NCBI GenBank assembly: GCA_017309115.1
Contig: JAFLEF010000042.1
Coordinates: 1-64,000, forward strand
Length of the DNA stretch: 64,000 nt
Source of the DNA: Verrucomicrobiota bacterium
GTDB taxonomy: Bacteria > Verrucomicrobiota > Verrucomicrobiia > Limisphaerales > UBA9464
Direction of reading: 5' to 3'
The notes under the pieces were generated by a model that was given only the letters and a program-made list of their open reading frames with translations, was not told the origin of the DNA and made no database searches. The first letter of the stretch is position 1, and each line of letters begins with the position of its first letter. This document shows positions 7,896 through 15,425 of the stretch, piece by piece. The position numbers were made by a program, and so were the translations under genes.

Positions 7896-8348
7896 CTAAG
7901 GAAGATTCTCCAAGTCAGCTTGGTCCTTGGCCCGACCGCTCGCCCGTTTGTTGGCTTTGAGATCCTCGATTCCGAGGATGTTGACCGGAACCGAGTCGTA
8001 CACTGCTTGGACGCGTCGAGTCCACGCCAACTGAAAATCCCCGCCTGAAACCTGGTTCAGCAATTCGATCAGAAACGGCCGAGCGCCAAAATGGGTAACC
8101 GTTTGCGGATCCAATAGCTGTTCTCGGGTCAGACCGGGAAGTTCGCTGTCAAAAAAGCGTCGCACGGCGGCGATGACCCGGTCCGCATTTTGCGGACTCG
8201 GATTAAACCAAAGGTCCATATCCGACGTTACCCGTGGATAGCCGTGAAAGCAGACTGCGTGACCACCCACGAGGAGATACTCAACCCCAGCGGCGTTGAG
8301 ACACTCGAGGAATTCGCGGAAGTCGGGGGGTAGCCGGCGGGGGTCCAT
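7896..8348 (-). CDS. Nucleotidyltransferase-fold protein (DUF6036/AbiEii-like)
   Basis: The 150-residue protein has LVGGHAVCFHGYPRVTSDMDLWF, the GG-H-A...T-x-D-x-D pattern of minimal nucleotidyltransferases (residues about 25-47, with the acidic pair D44, D46), followed by helices that include LRRFFDSELPGL-like and a C-terminal KANKRASGRAKDQADLENL segment typical of the DUF6036 group. These proteins are often half of a toxin-antitoxin-like or housekeeping pair. The start ATG lies inside the end of the small gene upstream (68-base overlap), so the two are probably translationally coupled. The substrate is unknown. Confidence 0.8.
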   Translation of the reverse strand: MDPRRLPPDFREFLECLNAAGVEYLLVGGHAVCFHGYPRVTSDMDLWFNPSPQNADRVIAAVRRFFDSELPGLTREQLLDPQTVTHFGARPFLIELLNQVSGGDFQLAWTRRVQAVYDSVPVNILGIEDLKANKRASGRAKDQADLENLP

Positions 8349-8499
8349 AGTTCAGTTCCCTGAGGTATTCCAAGTGCCACAGTCGCTCCTCCGGGGTGCG
8401 GGAATGCCAGAACGCCCGCTCCTTGGCGTCGGCTTCGGCAAATCCCTTGGAGAAAGTCACGATGGGCTGAATCGCGCGCGCAGCCATAGGGCGAATCAT
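8281..8499 (-). CDS. Small conserved protein paired with the nucleotidyltransferase
   Basis: 72 residues from ATG 8499: MIRPMAARAIQPIVTFSKGF, then AEADAKERAFWHSRTPEERLWHLEYL (given in parts). A short charged helix pair with the TPEERL segment is common in small proteins encoded just upstream of DUF6036-type nucleotidyltransferases, where it may act as partner or antitoxin. The frame stays open to 8580, but that extension is made partly of the GAGAGTTGAGAG short repeat, so the internal ATG was preferred. Start and role are uncertain. Confidence 0.55.
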   Translation of the reverse strand: MIRPMAARAIQPIVTFSKGFAEADAKERAFWHSRTPEERLWHLEYLRELNYGPPPATPRLPRIPRVSQRRWG

Positions 8500-8849
8500 C
8501 AGGTTATTGACGAAAATCTCAATCGTGAATGACGCCGCAGTTGGGGCCGGGCCAGTTGGTCGCTGAGAGTTGAGAGGCAAAGCGGGAAGCGGTGGGCGGC
8601 AAGCCTATGGAGTGCGGCAGACCTTCCTGTTTTCCAGTTTTCCAGATTCTCCAACTCCGCGTCTCCGCGCCTCCATGGGAGCCCTTCTCGGAGAGTACGG
8701 AGTCCCGGCTTTAGCCGGTTCCGCGTTACCTGCATAGGGCGGGATGATCTTACAGTGAGTTCGACGATCCGCTGTCAGTCGGGCCTGACGGCAGGCTTGA
8801 GAAATTCGGCGATTTCGAACGTCATCGGCGGGCAGGAATCCATCCTCGT
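8500..8849. other. Repeat-filled intergenic region
   Basis: No gene is supported. From left to right it holds a GAGAGTTGAGAG/GGGCGGCAAG short-repeat tract (about 8560-8602), a TTCCTGTTTTCCAG... repeat with CAACTCCGCGTCTCCGCG (8624-8680; second copy at 10143-10200), and a single REP-like hairpin unit (8695-8718, CCGGCTTTAGCCGG). The remaining bases to 8849 may contain the promoter of the next gene; none was recognised. Confidence 0.6.
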
Positions 8850-9173
8850 ATGAATCAAGTGGCCTTTCTCGTCTGTCTCTCGGGTCTTGTCTTGCTGCCG
8901 ATCCTAGTGCTGGGTGTCAGGCTGGTTCGCCCCAGGCTGATGCCGTGGTGGGCTGCCTTCCTGACGGCGGTCGGACTCGGGTGGGCGTTGTTGGTCGTCG
9001 GGGCGATGCTGAGGGAGACGCCCGAGGGGGGCGCGGGCCACGTGGGAGCGCTCTTTTTTGGGTGGGCCTTGGCCTTGGTTTGGTTTGCGCCCTGGCTCTT
9101 GGTGTACGCGATCATCCAACGCGTGCGGGGTTCCAAGATGCTGGCCGTCAACTCTTCTCCAGCGAAGCCCTGA
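8850..9173 (+). CDS. Small three-helix membrane protein, unknown function
   Basis: The 107-residue product has three hydrophobic stretches (about residues 5-26, 33-53 and 66-90) separated by short charged loops (RLVRPR, RETPEGG) and a basic C-terminus (QRVRGSK). I do not recognise a family. It lies in a repeat-rich island beside a second small membrane protein, on the same strand and about 200 bases apart, with a BIME-like element between them. It could be a real but fast-evolving accessory gene. Confidence 0.55.
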   Translation: MNQVAFLVCLSGLVLLPILVLGVRLVRPRLMPWWAAFLTAVGLGWALLVVGAMLRETPEGGAGHVGALFFGWALALVWFAPWLLVYAIIQRVRGSKMLAVNSSPAKP

Positions 9174-9250
9174 TCTGTGTGTTTTTTGGCGGAGTTCAAC
9201 CGCAGATTGAACGCAGATTGTTTCTGAGGGTACGGAGTCCCGGCAGGTAT

Positions 9251-9364
9251 GGAGTCCCGGCTTCAGCCGGTCCCGCGTCATCTGCAAGGGACGTGCAGAG
9301 CTTCCCGTGATTTCGACGGTCCCATGGCAGCGGGCGCTCCGCCGCCTGAAGGCGGACTCCGAAC
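9251..9364. repeat. BIME-like element, two inverted REP hairpins
   Basis: The left unit is GGAGTCCCGGCTTCAGCCGG (hairpin CCGGCTTCAGCCGG, 9257-9270). The right unit is CCGCCTGAAGGCGG (9342-9355) followed by ACTCCGAAC, the inverted counterpart of the left end. About 70 bases separate them. A truncated extra left unit lies just before it (about 9232-9246). The GGAG foot plus hairpin matches the general design of REP sequences mobilised by Y1/RAYT transposases. Confidence 0.7.
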
Positions 9365-9382
9365 GGTTCCTGAAGCTCGACA

Positions 9383-9838
9383 ATGGTCCGATACCGATCT
9401 GATCGTTCGCGGGTTAGCCTGGTGAAACGTTTCGCTCGCAGTTGGCAGTTCGTCAGATCGCGTTGGGGAACCCTCGTGGGATTGAGCGTCCTGGCGCTGC
9501 TGTTCTCGGTTCTCCCGGGGGGCTACGTGGTGAACCTGCGCGAAATGGTCCTTTCGTACGGCTGTCCGTTACCCGTTGTGGACGTCTATCTGGACACGCC
9601 GGATGCCTCCGAATGGCAGTGGAGGTGGCATGGCTTGCCGCTGAATTGGGTGGGCTGGATGATTCTGCTGAGCATGGGGGCCGCTTCTGGGGCTGCGCTC
9701 TGCAAACAACAAAAGTGGCGGTGGCGGCCTCGGCTGATGTTCACCCTTTTGGCGCCGCTGGCCTTACTTTGGTATGCCCACTTTTACCGAAGTGTCTGGC
9801 CGGTGTTTGTCAGCGTGTACTGGCTCGATCGGGCGTGA
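9383..9838 (+). CDS. Small three-helix membrane protein, unknown function
   Basis: 151 residues with a basic N-terminus and three hydrophobic stretches (about 33-52, 88-106, 117-135). Between the first two is a 35-residue loop with PDASEWQWRWHGLPLNW that would face outside. No family is recognised. GTG at 9422 (MKRFARSW) is an alternative start that removes an arginine-rich 13-residue leader. It is bracketed by two BIME-like elements (9251-9364, 9847-9965), which suggests a labile neighbourhood. Moderate confidence that it is a real gene. Confidence 0.5.
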   Translation: MVRYRSDRSRVSLVKRFARSWQFVRSRWGTLVGLSVLALLFSVLPGGYVVNLREMVLSYGCPLPVVDVYLDTPDASEWQWRWHGLPLNWVGWMILLSMGAASGAALCKQQKWRWRPRLMFTLLAPLALLWYAHFYRSVWPVFVSVYWLDRA

Positions 9839-9846
9839 CGCCGAAG

Positions 9847-9965
9847 TGCGGAGTCCCGGCTTCAGCCGGTCCCGCGTGATACGCAAAGGGTTGTGCTGTT
9901 CCTTGGGTAAGTTCAGCAGTCCGCAGGCAGCGGGCGCTCCGCCGCCTGAAGGCGGCACTCCGAAC
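9847..9965. repeat. BIME-like element, two inverted REP hairpins
   Basis: Second full copy of the element at 9251-9364: GTGCGGAGTCCCG with hairpin CCGGCTTCAGCCGG at the left, internal spacer CCCGCGTGATACGCAAAGGG similar to the CCCGCGTCATCTGCAAGGG of the first copy, and CCGCCTGAAGGCGG with CACTCCGAAC at the right. Confidence 0.7.
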
Positions 9966-9977
9966 GAAGAAGGGGGA

Positions 9978-10169
9978 GGAATCTGGAAAACAGGAAACAG
10001 GAGAAGCAAAGATCAGGAGATACAGGCGGGTCAGTGGGGTGGTACTTCACAGGGCGGTTCGACTATAAGCTCGATGTGAGTCTATTCGCTCGGAAGCGTG
10101 CGGTCCGGCGAACCCTCGCTCTTCTTCCGCCCCCATGATTCCTTCCTGTTTTCCTGTTTTCCAGATTCC
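9978..10169. repeat. Inverted repeat pair flanking 140 bases
   Basis: GGAATCTGGAAAACAGGAAA at 9978-9997 is matched in reverse complement by TTTTCCTGTTTTCCAGATTC within 10143-10169. About 140 bases lie between, with no gene. A third, direct copy of the right arm is at 8624-8653. The arrangement resembles the inverted CGCAGATT pair at 2985-3139. Confidence 0.6.
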
Positions 10170-10392
10170 CCAACTCCGCGTCTTTGCGTCTCTGCGGGAG
10201 TCCTTCCCCGTTAGTCGCGATGATACGGCAAGACTTTTGGCGCTGACCTCCAACGGCCGCATTCCTTCGCTCCCCTCGGACTCGCGGGGACGGCCCAGCG
10301 GTCCATCCCTACCAAGTCAGAAGGCGCAATTGATCGACGTTGGGCTGAGGGTTTTGGTGAATTCGACGGTCCTCGGGCAGCTGGGCGCTCCG

Positions 10393-10416
10393 CCGCCTGA
10401 AGGCGGGACTCCGTAC
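10393..10416. repeat. Solo right-hand REP unit
   Basis: CCGCCTGAAGGCGG followed by GACTCCGTAC, preceded by GCTGGGCGCTC. It equals the right end of the BIME-like elements; its reverse complement begins GTACGGAGTCCCG, like the left ends at 8695 and 9232. Confidence 0.65.
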
Positions 10417-10456
10417 CTTCAGAAGAGATCTGCGTGAATCGGCGCCAAATTTGCGG

Positions 10457-11932
10457 TTAACCCTGCTTCACCCAGCCTTTGGCAATTCCGTCGGCGATGG
10501 CGCGTTCGGCCAGGGCGGTGGCGCGGTCGGCCGTGGTGGCGAAGGACACGTCCACCTTGAGCGGTTCCTTGCGCTTCGGCGAAAAATCCACCCAGTACAC
10601 CGCGAAGGGAAAGGACTCCGGATCGTGGCGAATCTCCGCCACGACCAGCTTGCGAACCATCGTCTCGCCCTTCTGCTCCTTGGTCCAAACTTCGCGGCGC
10701 AGGAGCGTTTCCTGACGTTGCGTGCCGCGACTCACCGACGGCGCTTCCACCGCCTGCGGAGCGATCTGGGTCGTGCGCGCGCCGCCCGAGCCAATCTCCT
10801 TGTCGGTTCGCAGACGGCTGAAGGTCGGGAACACCAACCGGGGAAAGGACGTCATGCCGGCGAACTCCCAGGCAGAATCCTTCCAGATCAACAGCTGGGT
10901 CGAGTGATCCCGGTCGGCTCGTGAAGTAAGAACCAGATCGGACGCTTCCAGTTCGGCGATCAACTGGGGACGAACGAAGTGAACGGTTCGACCATCACTG
11001 TCGGTCATGGCGAGCGGGGCAGGGATTCGCATCGGCTGCAGCACGGACAACAACTCCAACCGCAGGGCATCGGGAAATCCGCTGCCGACTCGGGCCAACA
11101 CCTGGTAGTGGCCGGACGGTTTCTTTTCGCCATAGGTCAGGGCGGTGAGCAGGGAAAGCACGCCGTACTGACCTTCGAACTCGCCTTCGACGTAGCCAAT
11201 GATGGCGGCGTCCACGGTGAGCTGGGGCTTGATCTTGTAGAGCTCGGTCCGGGTCAGTCGGCGCAGGACGAGCCCTTCCAGACCAGCCTTGGTCTTGGCT
11301 GCTAGCACCGCTTCCACCTCGCGTTCGGGAATGATCTGACCGGCGGCCCGATGCGCGGGAGCAGATTCATCCGTGCCGGCGAGTCGACCCAGGGTTTCCC
11401 AGGTCGTCGAAAAGTCGGGGGTGGTTCGCAGATCCTTCCCGTCGAGCATGATCAGGTCGAACACCGCGAGCCGGAGCTGGGCGAGCTCGGCCTCGGTGCC
11501 GCTGGCGCTGACGCGAATGACGTCGCTGACACTGCGGCGGCGTCCTTGGGTGGGATGAGCGAGGTACAATTCCGCCCGCAGCAACGCCTTCTTGACCCCT
11601 TGGGCGGTCAGGCTGCGGTGGAGTGCTTCCAGCGCGGGCAGTCCGGCCCGGAGACGTCCGCTGGGCGAACTGAACGCGAAAATCGGGAACGTTTTGCGCC
11701 CGCCTTCGAAGTAGATGAAGACCCCTTCGCCGTCGTACTTGGTGGTTTCCAGAAGGCGATCATCACTGGCGAACCGCTTGGCAATTTCCCGGGGAGGAAC
11801 CGAGAGAAACTTGGGTCGCAGCTGATTTTCGTACTGGGCGGCCACGTCGAGCAGCACCTTGTCGGTGACGGCGCCGCTGGAAGCGAACCGGTAGGCGCCG
11901 GCGCGGGCTTGGAGTTTGTTCTCGTCGATCAT
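10457..11932 (-). CDS. ATP-dependent DNA ligase
   Basis: 491 residues with the nucleotidyltransferase motifs of ATP-dependent ligases: motif I KYDGEG (K65 would carry AMP), ELYLAHP (motif III region), LAVFDLIMLDG (IIIa), GLEGLVLRR (IV) and YKIKP (V). An OB-fold region should follow. The last 90 residues (VRKLVVAEIRHDPE ... TALAERAIADGIAKGWV) have a shape like a WGR domain, though the WGR signature itself is absent; this is a guess. There is no N-terminal DNA-binding domain of the LigI type. It seals nicks or ends. It is the last gene of an operon with two unknown proteins, 4 bases after the preceding stop. No Ku gene is recognised nearby. Confidence 0.82.
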   Translation of the reverse strand: MIDENKLQARAGAYRFASSGAVTDKVLLDVAAQYENQLRPKFLSVPPREIAKRFASDDRLLETTKYDGEGVFIYFEGGRKTFPIFAFSSPSGRLRAGLPALEALHRSLTAQGVKKALLRAELYLAHPTQGRRRSVSDVIRVSASGTEAELAQLRLAVFDLIMLDGKDLRTTPDFSTTWETLGRLAGTDESAPAHRAAGQIIPEREVEAVLAAKTKAGLEGLVLRRLTRTELYKIKPQLTVDAAIIGYVEGEFEGQYGVLSLLTALTYGEKKPSGHYQVLARVGSGFPDALRLELLSVLQPMRIPAPLAMTDSDGRTVHFVRPQLIAELEASDLVLTSRADRDHSTQLLIWKDSAWEFAGMTSFPRLVFPTFSRLRTDKEIGSGGARTTQIAPQAVEAPSVSRGTQRQETLLRREVWTKEQKGETMVRKLVVAEIRHDPESFPFAVYWVDFSPKRKEPLKVDVSFATTADRATALAERAIADGIAKGWVKQG

Positions 11933-11936
11933 GGCG

Positions 11937-12647
11937 TCAGGCGGCGGGAGTGGTGGGGGCGGGAATGGGGGCGGGACGTTTCAGTTCCTGGTCACTGAGC
12001 AATACCACTAGGCGGTATTCCTCGCCGCGAACTTCCCCGGCGAGGAACGCCCGCCACGGGGAACCCTTTTCGCGGACCACGAGCGGTTGATTGCCCTTCG
12101 GACCAGCGCCGAGGAACGCGACCTCCTGCTTTTCGTGAAGTTCGCGGGCGAGTCCGAACAGGAACTCCTGGGTGAGCCCGTCTTCGTGGACCAGCTGATG
12201 CGACGCTCGGAACACAAACTGGGTGAGCGCCTCGGACAGCGGGAAGCGGCGGCCGACCTTGATGGGGTGCAGCGTGTTGAGATTCGGTACGCGCAGGACC
12301 CGGGGTCGCCGTTCCTTCTCGTTGCCCTGCGGATCGAATACCACGTCGAGTTCCTTGAATTCCCCGACCGGTTTGGCGGGATCAGCCGGATTGAACCACG
12401 CAGCGGTCAGTTCGACGTCGAGCCGTCGACCCACTTGAGTCAGGGCCAGTTCCGGATCCTTCGAGGCGACCTCGGCGGAGGTGAGCTTGAAGGGGTCGAC
12501 GGGGGCCAAGCCATTGGTGACCTTCAGTCGGGCGACCGCGCCGGTGGTCGTGGTCTGGGTCAGCTTGGGACGCGGCCGTTCATCCGGAACGCTGGCGAAC
12601 CCGACCCGGGCGCTTTTGCCGGCGTGTTCGAGAAAGAGCAAGTTCAT
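11937..12647 (-). CDS. Unknown protein of the DNA ligase operon
   Basis: 236 residues, soluble, no signal peptide or membrane helix. It starts MNLLFLEHAGKSARVGFASV, has a mixed alpha/beta middle (GRRLDVELTAAWFNPADP, RVLRVPNLNTLHPIKVG) and a helix-rich part (LVHEDGLTQEFLFGLARELHEKQE), ending in a proline/alanine tail. I do not recognise a family. It sits 4 bases before the ligase start and 18 bases after the first operon gene, so the three are surely co-transcribed, and a role in DNA end processing or repair is a reasonable but unproven inference. Confidence 0.7.
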   Translation of the reverse strand: MNLLFLEHAGKSARVGFASVPDERPRPKLTQTTTTGAVARLKVTNGLAPVDPFKLTSAEVASKDPELALTQVGRRLDVELTAAWFNPADPAKPVGEFKELDVVFDPQGNEKERRPRVLRVPNLNTLHPIKVGRRFPLSEALTQFVFRASHQLVHEDGLTQEFLFGLARELHEKQEVAFLGAGPKGNQPLVVREKGSPWRAFLAGEVRGEEYRLVVLLSDQELKRPAPIPAPTTPAA

Positions 12648-12665
12648 GGTGGGGGTTGGAAGGGG

Positions 12666-13232
12666 TTACATCATGGAGAAGTCGAGCGGATCGGCCTCAT
12701 CGGCTTCGTCCTCCGCGGCGTCGAAGAAGGAGTAGGCCAGCGTCTTGCCGACGAATGGCAGACGCTTGAACTGGCCGACCAACAACCACGATTCCTGACC
12801 CTTCACCAGCACCAAGGCATCGCGGGCATGGTAGCCTTTGCGGTAGTTGAAGGTGGTTTCATACAGACCGGGCGCGAGTCCGGAGGATTCCAGCGCGTAG
12901 GTGTCCGTGGTGGTGAATTCGATCAGGCGGGTGAGAGGCACCGGCTTGAGCTCGGCTTCCTTTTCGAAGGAACTCGCGATGAGTTCGGCGGGATTCCCAT
13001 CAATTAGGGCTTGGGGCGTTTCGACTGGGGTGCCTTCGGGATCGACGGTCGCACTGGTCAGTTGGGAGCGGCGGAGCAGGGTGCCATCGGGCAACAGCCA
13101 GCCGCGTTCCAGTGCTTGGCCGTCCTTTTCGACCCGGGGGCGGACTTCACCATAAAGCAGGTCTTTGGTGATCTTATCCCCCAACTGAAGGGAGAGGGTA
13201 CTTCCATTAAGACTTACATTGACCGGCTTCAC
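12666..13232 (-). CDS. Unknown protein, first gene of the ligase operon
   Basis: 188 residues from GTG 13232 (a TTG at 13268 would add 12). The protein is beta-rich (NVSLNGSTLSLQLGDKI, RGWLLPDGTLLRR) with the striking segment GLYETTFNYRKGYHARDALV near residues 132-151 and an acidic tail ending DPLDFSMM. No family is recognised. Position before an ATP-dependent ligase invites comparison with Ku, whose barrel also contains strands of this kind, but no Ku motif was found. Divergent from a LysR gene, sharing a 220-base region. Confidence 0.65.
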   Translation of the reverse strand: MKPVNVSLNGSTLSLQLGDKITKDLLYGEVRPRVEKDGQALERGWLLPDGTLLRRSQLTSATVDPEGTPVETPQALIDGNPAELIASSFEKEAELKPVPLTRLIEFTTTDTYALESSGLAPGLYETTFNYRKGYHARDALVLVKGQESWLLVGQFKRLPFVGKTLAYSFFDAAEDEADEADPLDFSMM

Positions 13233-13454
13233 CCGGGGCTTGTAGCAACATCCCGGCGCCGAGCTCAAGCTCTCGTCCGGGCGGCGGTGGCTGATCGGTG
13301 TAGCCGCCGACGGGAGGAGGCGCTGACTCGATTCCTTCCCTTGGCGTCATGGCTGTCTCGGGCGTGAAGTGGTTCTGGGGAAGTCAGCGCTTCGTTCCCT
13401 CAGCGGCTACGGCTGAGGCTTTTCAATTCGGGGCGGCTTCCGCAGGCTGACGCC

Positions 13455-14357
13455 ATGGAGTTGCGTCAACTGCGATACTTTGTGGCCGTTGCCGAGGAGG
13501 GCAACATCAGCCGGGCGGCGCAAAAGATCTTCCTGACGCAGTCGGCGCTGAGCCGGCAGATCAAGGCGCTGGAGGCGGAGTTGGAAAAAGAGTTACTCGA
13601 ACGGCAGGCGCATTCGGTGCGGTTGACGGCGGCGGGTGAACTGTTGCTGGTTGAGGCGCGGGCGCTGTTGCGTCAGGCGGAAATGTTGCAGGAACGAATT
13701 CGAACCGTCGGCAACGGTCCCCGACTGCGGGTGGGCTACGCGCCGTCGTTGTCGTCGGGATGGTTGTCGGCGGCCATCGCGAACTTCACCCAGGCGCATC
13801 CGACAGCCCGGGTGGAACTGTTCGATTTATCGACGGCGGAAATGCTCTCGGGACTGGAGGCCGAGCGGTTGGAGGTAATTGTTACCGTTCGACCGACGCG
13901 CGAAACACGGGGCATTCAATGGATCTCGCTGCGTCAGGATACGTGGCTGTTGGCGGTTCCCCGGAATCATCCTTGGGCGAAACGATCCCGAGTAGCGCTG
14001 GAGGAGGTGAGCGGGCAATCGCTGCTGATTTTCTGTCAGCGGGACTATCCGGAATACTGGGAACAGCTGAGTGCCTGGTGGCCGACGAGCCGTCCACGCC
14101 TCGCGGGGGAGTACGACGGTGCCGAGAGCCTGATGTCGGCGGTGGAGGCGGGGATGGGCGTGGCGGTGGTCACCTCTCGAATGTCGCGCCTGTTTCCGGA
14201 GCGCGTCCGCTTCCTGCGGTTGTCGGACGAACCGGGTCCGCTTTGTGTAGCGGCCGGCTGCCGTCCGGAGCGATCCCGCGATCCGGCAGTGGGTGTGCTG
14301 ATTGAGGAGATGAAGCGGGCGGCGGGGGAGGAACTGGTGAGGAAAGCTGAGAGCTGA
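13455..14357 (+). CDS. LysR-family transcriptional regulator
   Basis: 300 residues. The N-terminal winged helix is classical: MELRQLRYFVAVAEEGNISR, AAQKIFLTQSALSRQIKALE, then a linker helix and an effector domain of the periplasmic-binding fold (LRVGYAPSLSSGWLSAAI, WLLAVPRNHPW, VEAGMGVAVVTSRM). It senses a small molecule and usually regulates a divergent gene; here that is the ligase operon, but LysR control of such genes would be unusual. The final codons and stop (AES then TGA) are formed by the GAGAGCT repeat tract. Confidence 0.9.
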   Translation: MELRQLRYFVAVAEEGNISRAAQKIFLTQSALSRQIKALEAELEKELLERQAHSVRLTAAGELLLVEARALLRQAEMLQERIRTVGNGPRLRVGYAPSLSSGWLSAAIANFTQAHPTARVELFDLSTAEMLSGLEAERLEVIVTVRPTRETRGIQWISLRQDTWLLAVPRNHPWAKRSRVALEEVSGQSLLIFCQRDYPEYWEQLSAWWPTSRPRLAGEYDGAESLMSAVEAGMGVAVVTSRMSRLFPERVRFLRLSDEPGPLCVAAGCRPERSRDPAVGVLIEEMKRAAGEELVRKAES

Positions 14358-14374
14358 GAGCTGAGAGCTGAGAG
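14345..14374. repeat. GAGAGCT tandem repeat overlapping the LysR stop
   Basis: Four tandem AGCTGAG units run from inside the LysR gene end across its TGA (14355-14357) into the intergenic space. The same unit forms the end of the gene at 55150-55800. Confidence 0.75.
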
Positions 14375-14386
14375 GTCGGAAGGGGG

Positions 14387-15373
14387 TCATCGTGCGCGGT
14401 TCGGCACGACCAGCACCGTACAAGGGGCATGTTGCACCACGCGTTCGGCGACGCTGCCGAGATAGGCGTGACGCAATCCGGTGTGACCGCGAGTGGCGAT
14501 GACGATGAGATCGGTGGCGTGGTCATGGGCCACTCGGGCGATTTCCTGGGCGGGATGTCCAAAGGCGACTTCCAGGTTCAGGGGTTGGCGGTGGGGAGCG
14601 GTGAGACGATCGCGCAAGGATTCCAATTCCTCGCGCGCCTGGGCTTGCAGGACTCCGGCGGTGTTGCGGGTGACCTCCGTGCCGAGCAGCGCGTCAATGG
14701 GGTAACGTTGGACTACGGAGACAAGGGTGATTTGCGCGTCATAGGTTTGGGCTAGCGACCACGCCAAAGGAAAGGCCGCCTGGGAATTCTCCGAGAAATC
14801 GGTGGCCACCAGGATTCGTCGGAGTGGAGCGGCGGACTCCGGTTCAGTCCCAGTGCCCCGACGAAGGCGGCGCGTTCGCACGGCGAGTACGGGGCAGGTG
14901 GCCTGGCGGATGACGCGTTCGGTGACGCTGCCGAGCAGGGCATGTTTCCATCCGCTGTAGCCGTGGGTGGCCAGCACCAGCAGATCGCTTTTTCGATCCC
15001 GGGCGGTGCGCAGGATCTGGGCGACCGGTTTGCCGGAGCGGACGAGCGGTGTGACGGGAATTGAATCGGGGATCAACGCGCCCGCCAGATTCCGCAGACC
15101 ACTCTCCAGTTGTTCCCGGGTGGATTTCTCCGGCGCCAGGAGCAGGAGGCTCTCGGTGCCGGCCCAGCGCGGGGGCGGTTCCTGGACGTGCAGAAGGTCA
15201 AGTTCCGCCTGGAACGACTGGGCCAACGTGACCGCCCAGGGCAACGCCTGTTTCGATTCCCCGGAAAAGTCGGTGGTGACCAGGAGGCGGCGGGGCCGGA
15301 ACTCGGGTTGTTCGGAGGCCGTCGCGCGTTGCGGACGACGGGTGGCGGACGACGAGAGAGGCCGGGGAGTCAT
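14387..15373 (-). CDS. Tandem universal stress protein (two UspA domains)
   Basis: 328 residues from ATG 15373. Two UspA domains are visible: the first starts RRLLVTTDFSGESKQAL and closes with LVLATHGYSGWKHALLGSVT plus ERVIRQATCPVLAV; the second starts RRILVATDFSENSQAAF and closes LIVIATRGHTGLRHAYLGSV, then CTVLVVP. The G-x2-G-x9-G-S/T ATP-binding pattern is present in both. Such proteins act in the cytoplasm in general stress responses, by nucleotide binding. A 52-base gap separates it from the triple-domain usp gene upstream, so the two likely form an operon. Longer frame to 15481 rejected since it overlaps that gap and lacks usp features. Confidence 0.88.
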   Translation of the reverse strand: MTPRPLSSSATRRPQRATASEQPEFRPRRLLVTTDFSGESKQALPWAVTLAQSFQAELDLLHVQEPPPRWAGTESLLLLAPEKSTREQLESGLRNLAGALIPDSIPVTPLVRSGKPVAQILRTARDRKSDLLVLATHGYSGWKHALLGSVTERVIRQATCPVLAVRTRRLRRGTGTEPESAAPLRRILVATDFSENSQAAFPLAWSLAQTYDAQITLVSVVQRYPIDALLGTEVTRNTAGVLQAQAREELESLRDRLTAPHRQPLNLEVAFGHPAQEIARVAHDHATDLIVIATRGHTGLRHAYLGSVAERVVQHAPCTVLVVPNRAR

Positions 15374-15425
15374 GAGGGCAAGTATGGCGGTGGGAGGAGC
15401 TGGGCGGAACTCTGAATGTCCGGCC

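Larger units (their letters stand above)
9839..10456. other. Repeat-rich non-coding stretch
   Basis: About 620 bases with no supported gene between the small membrane protein and the end of the ligase gene. It holds a complete BIME-like element (9847-9965), an inverted pair of TTCCTG/CAGGAA repeats (9978-10002 and 10143-10169), the associated CTCCGCGTCTTTGCGTCTCT string, and a solo right-hand REP unit (10393-10416). Open frames across these units are composed of repeat sequence. Confidence 0.6.

Noticed and set aside
12087..13007. Plus-strand frame of 306 codons across the ligase operon
   Set aside because: It lies antisense to two genes tightly spaced with the ligase; the composition is shadow-like.
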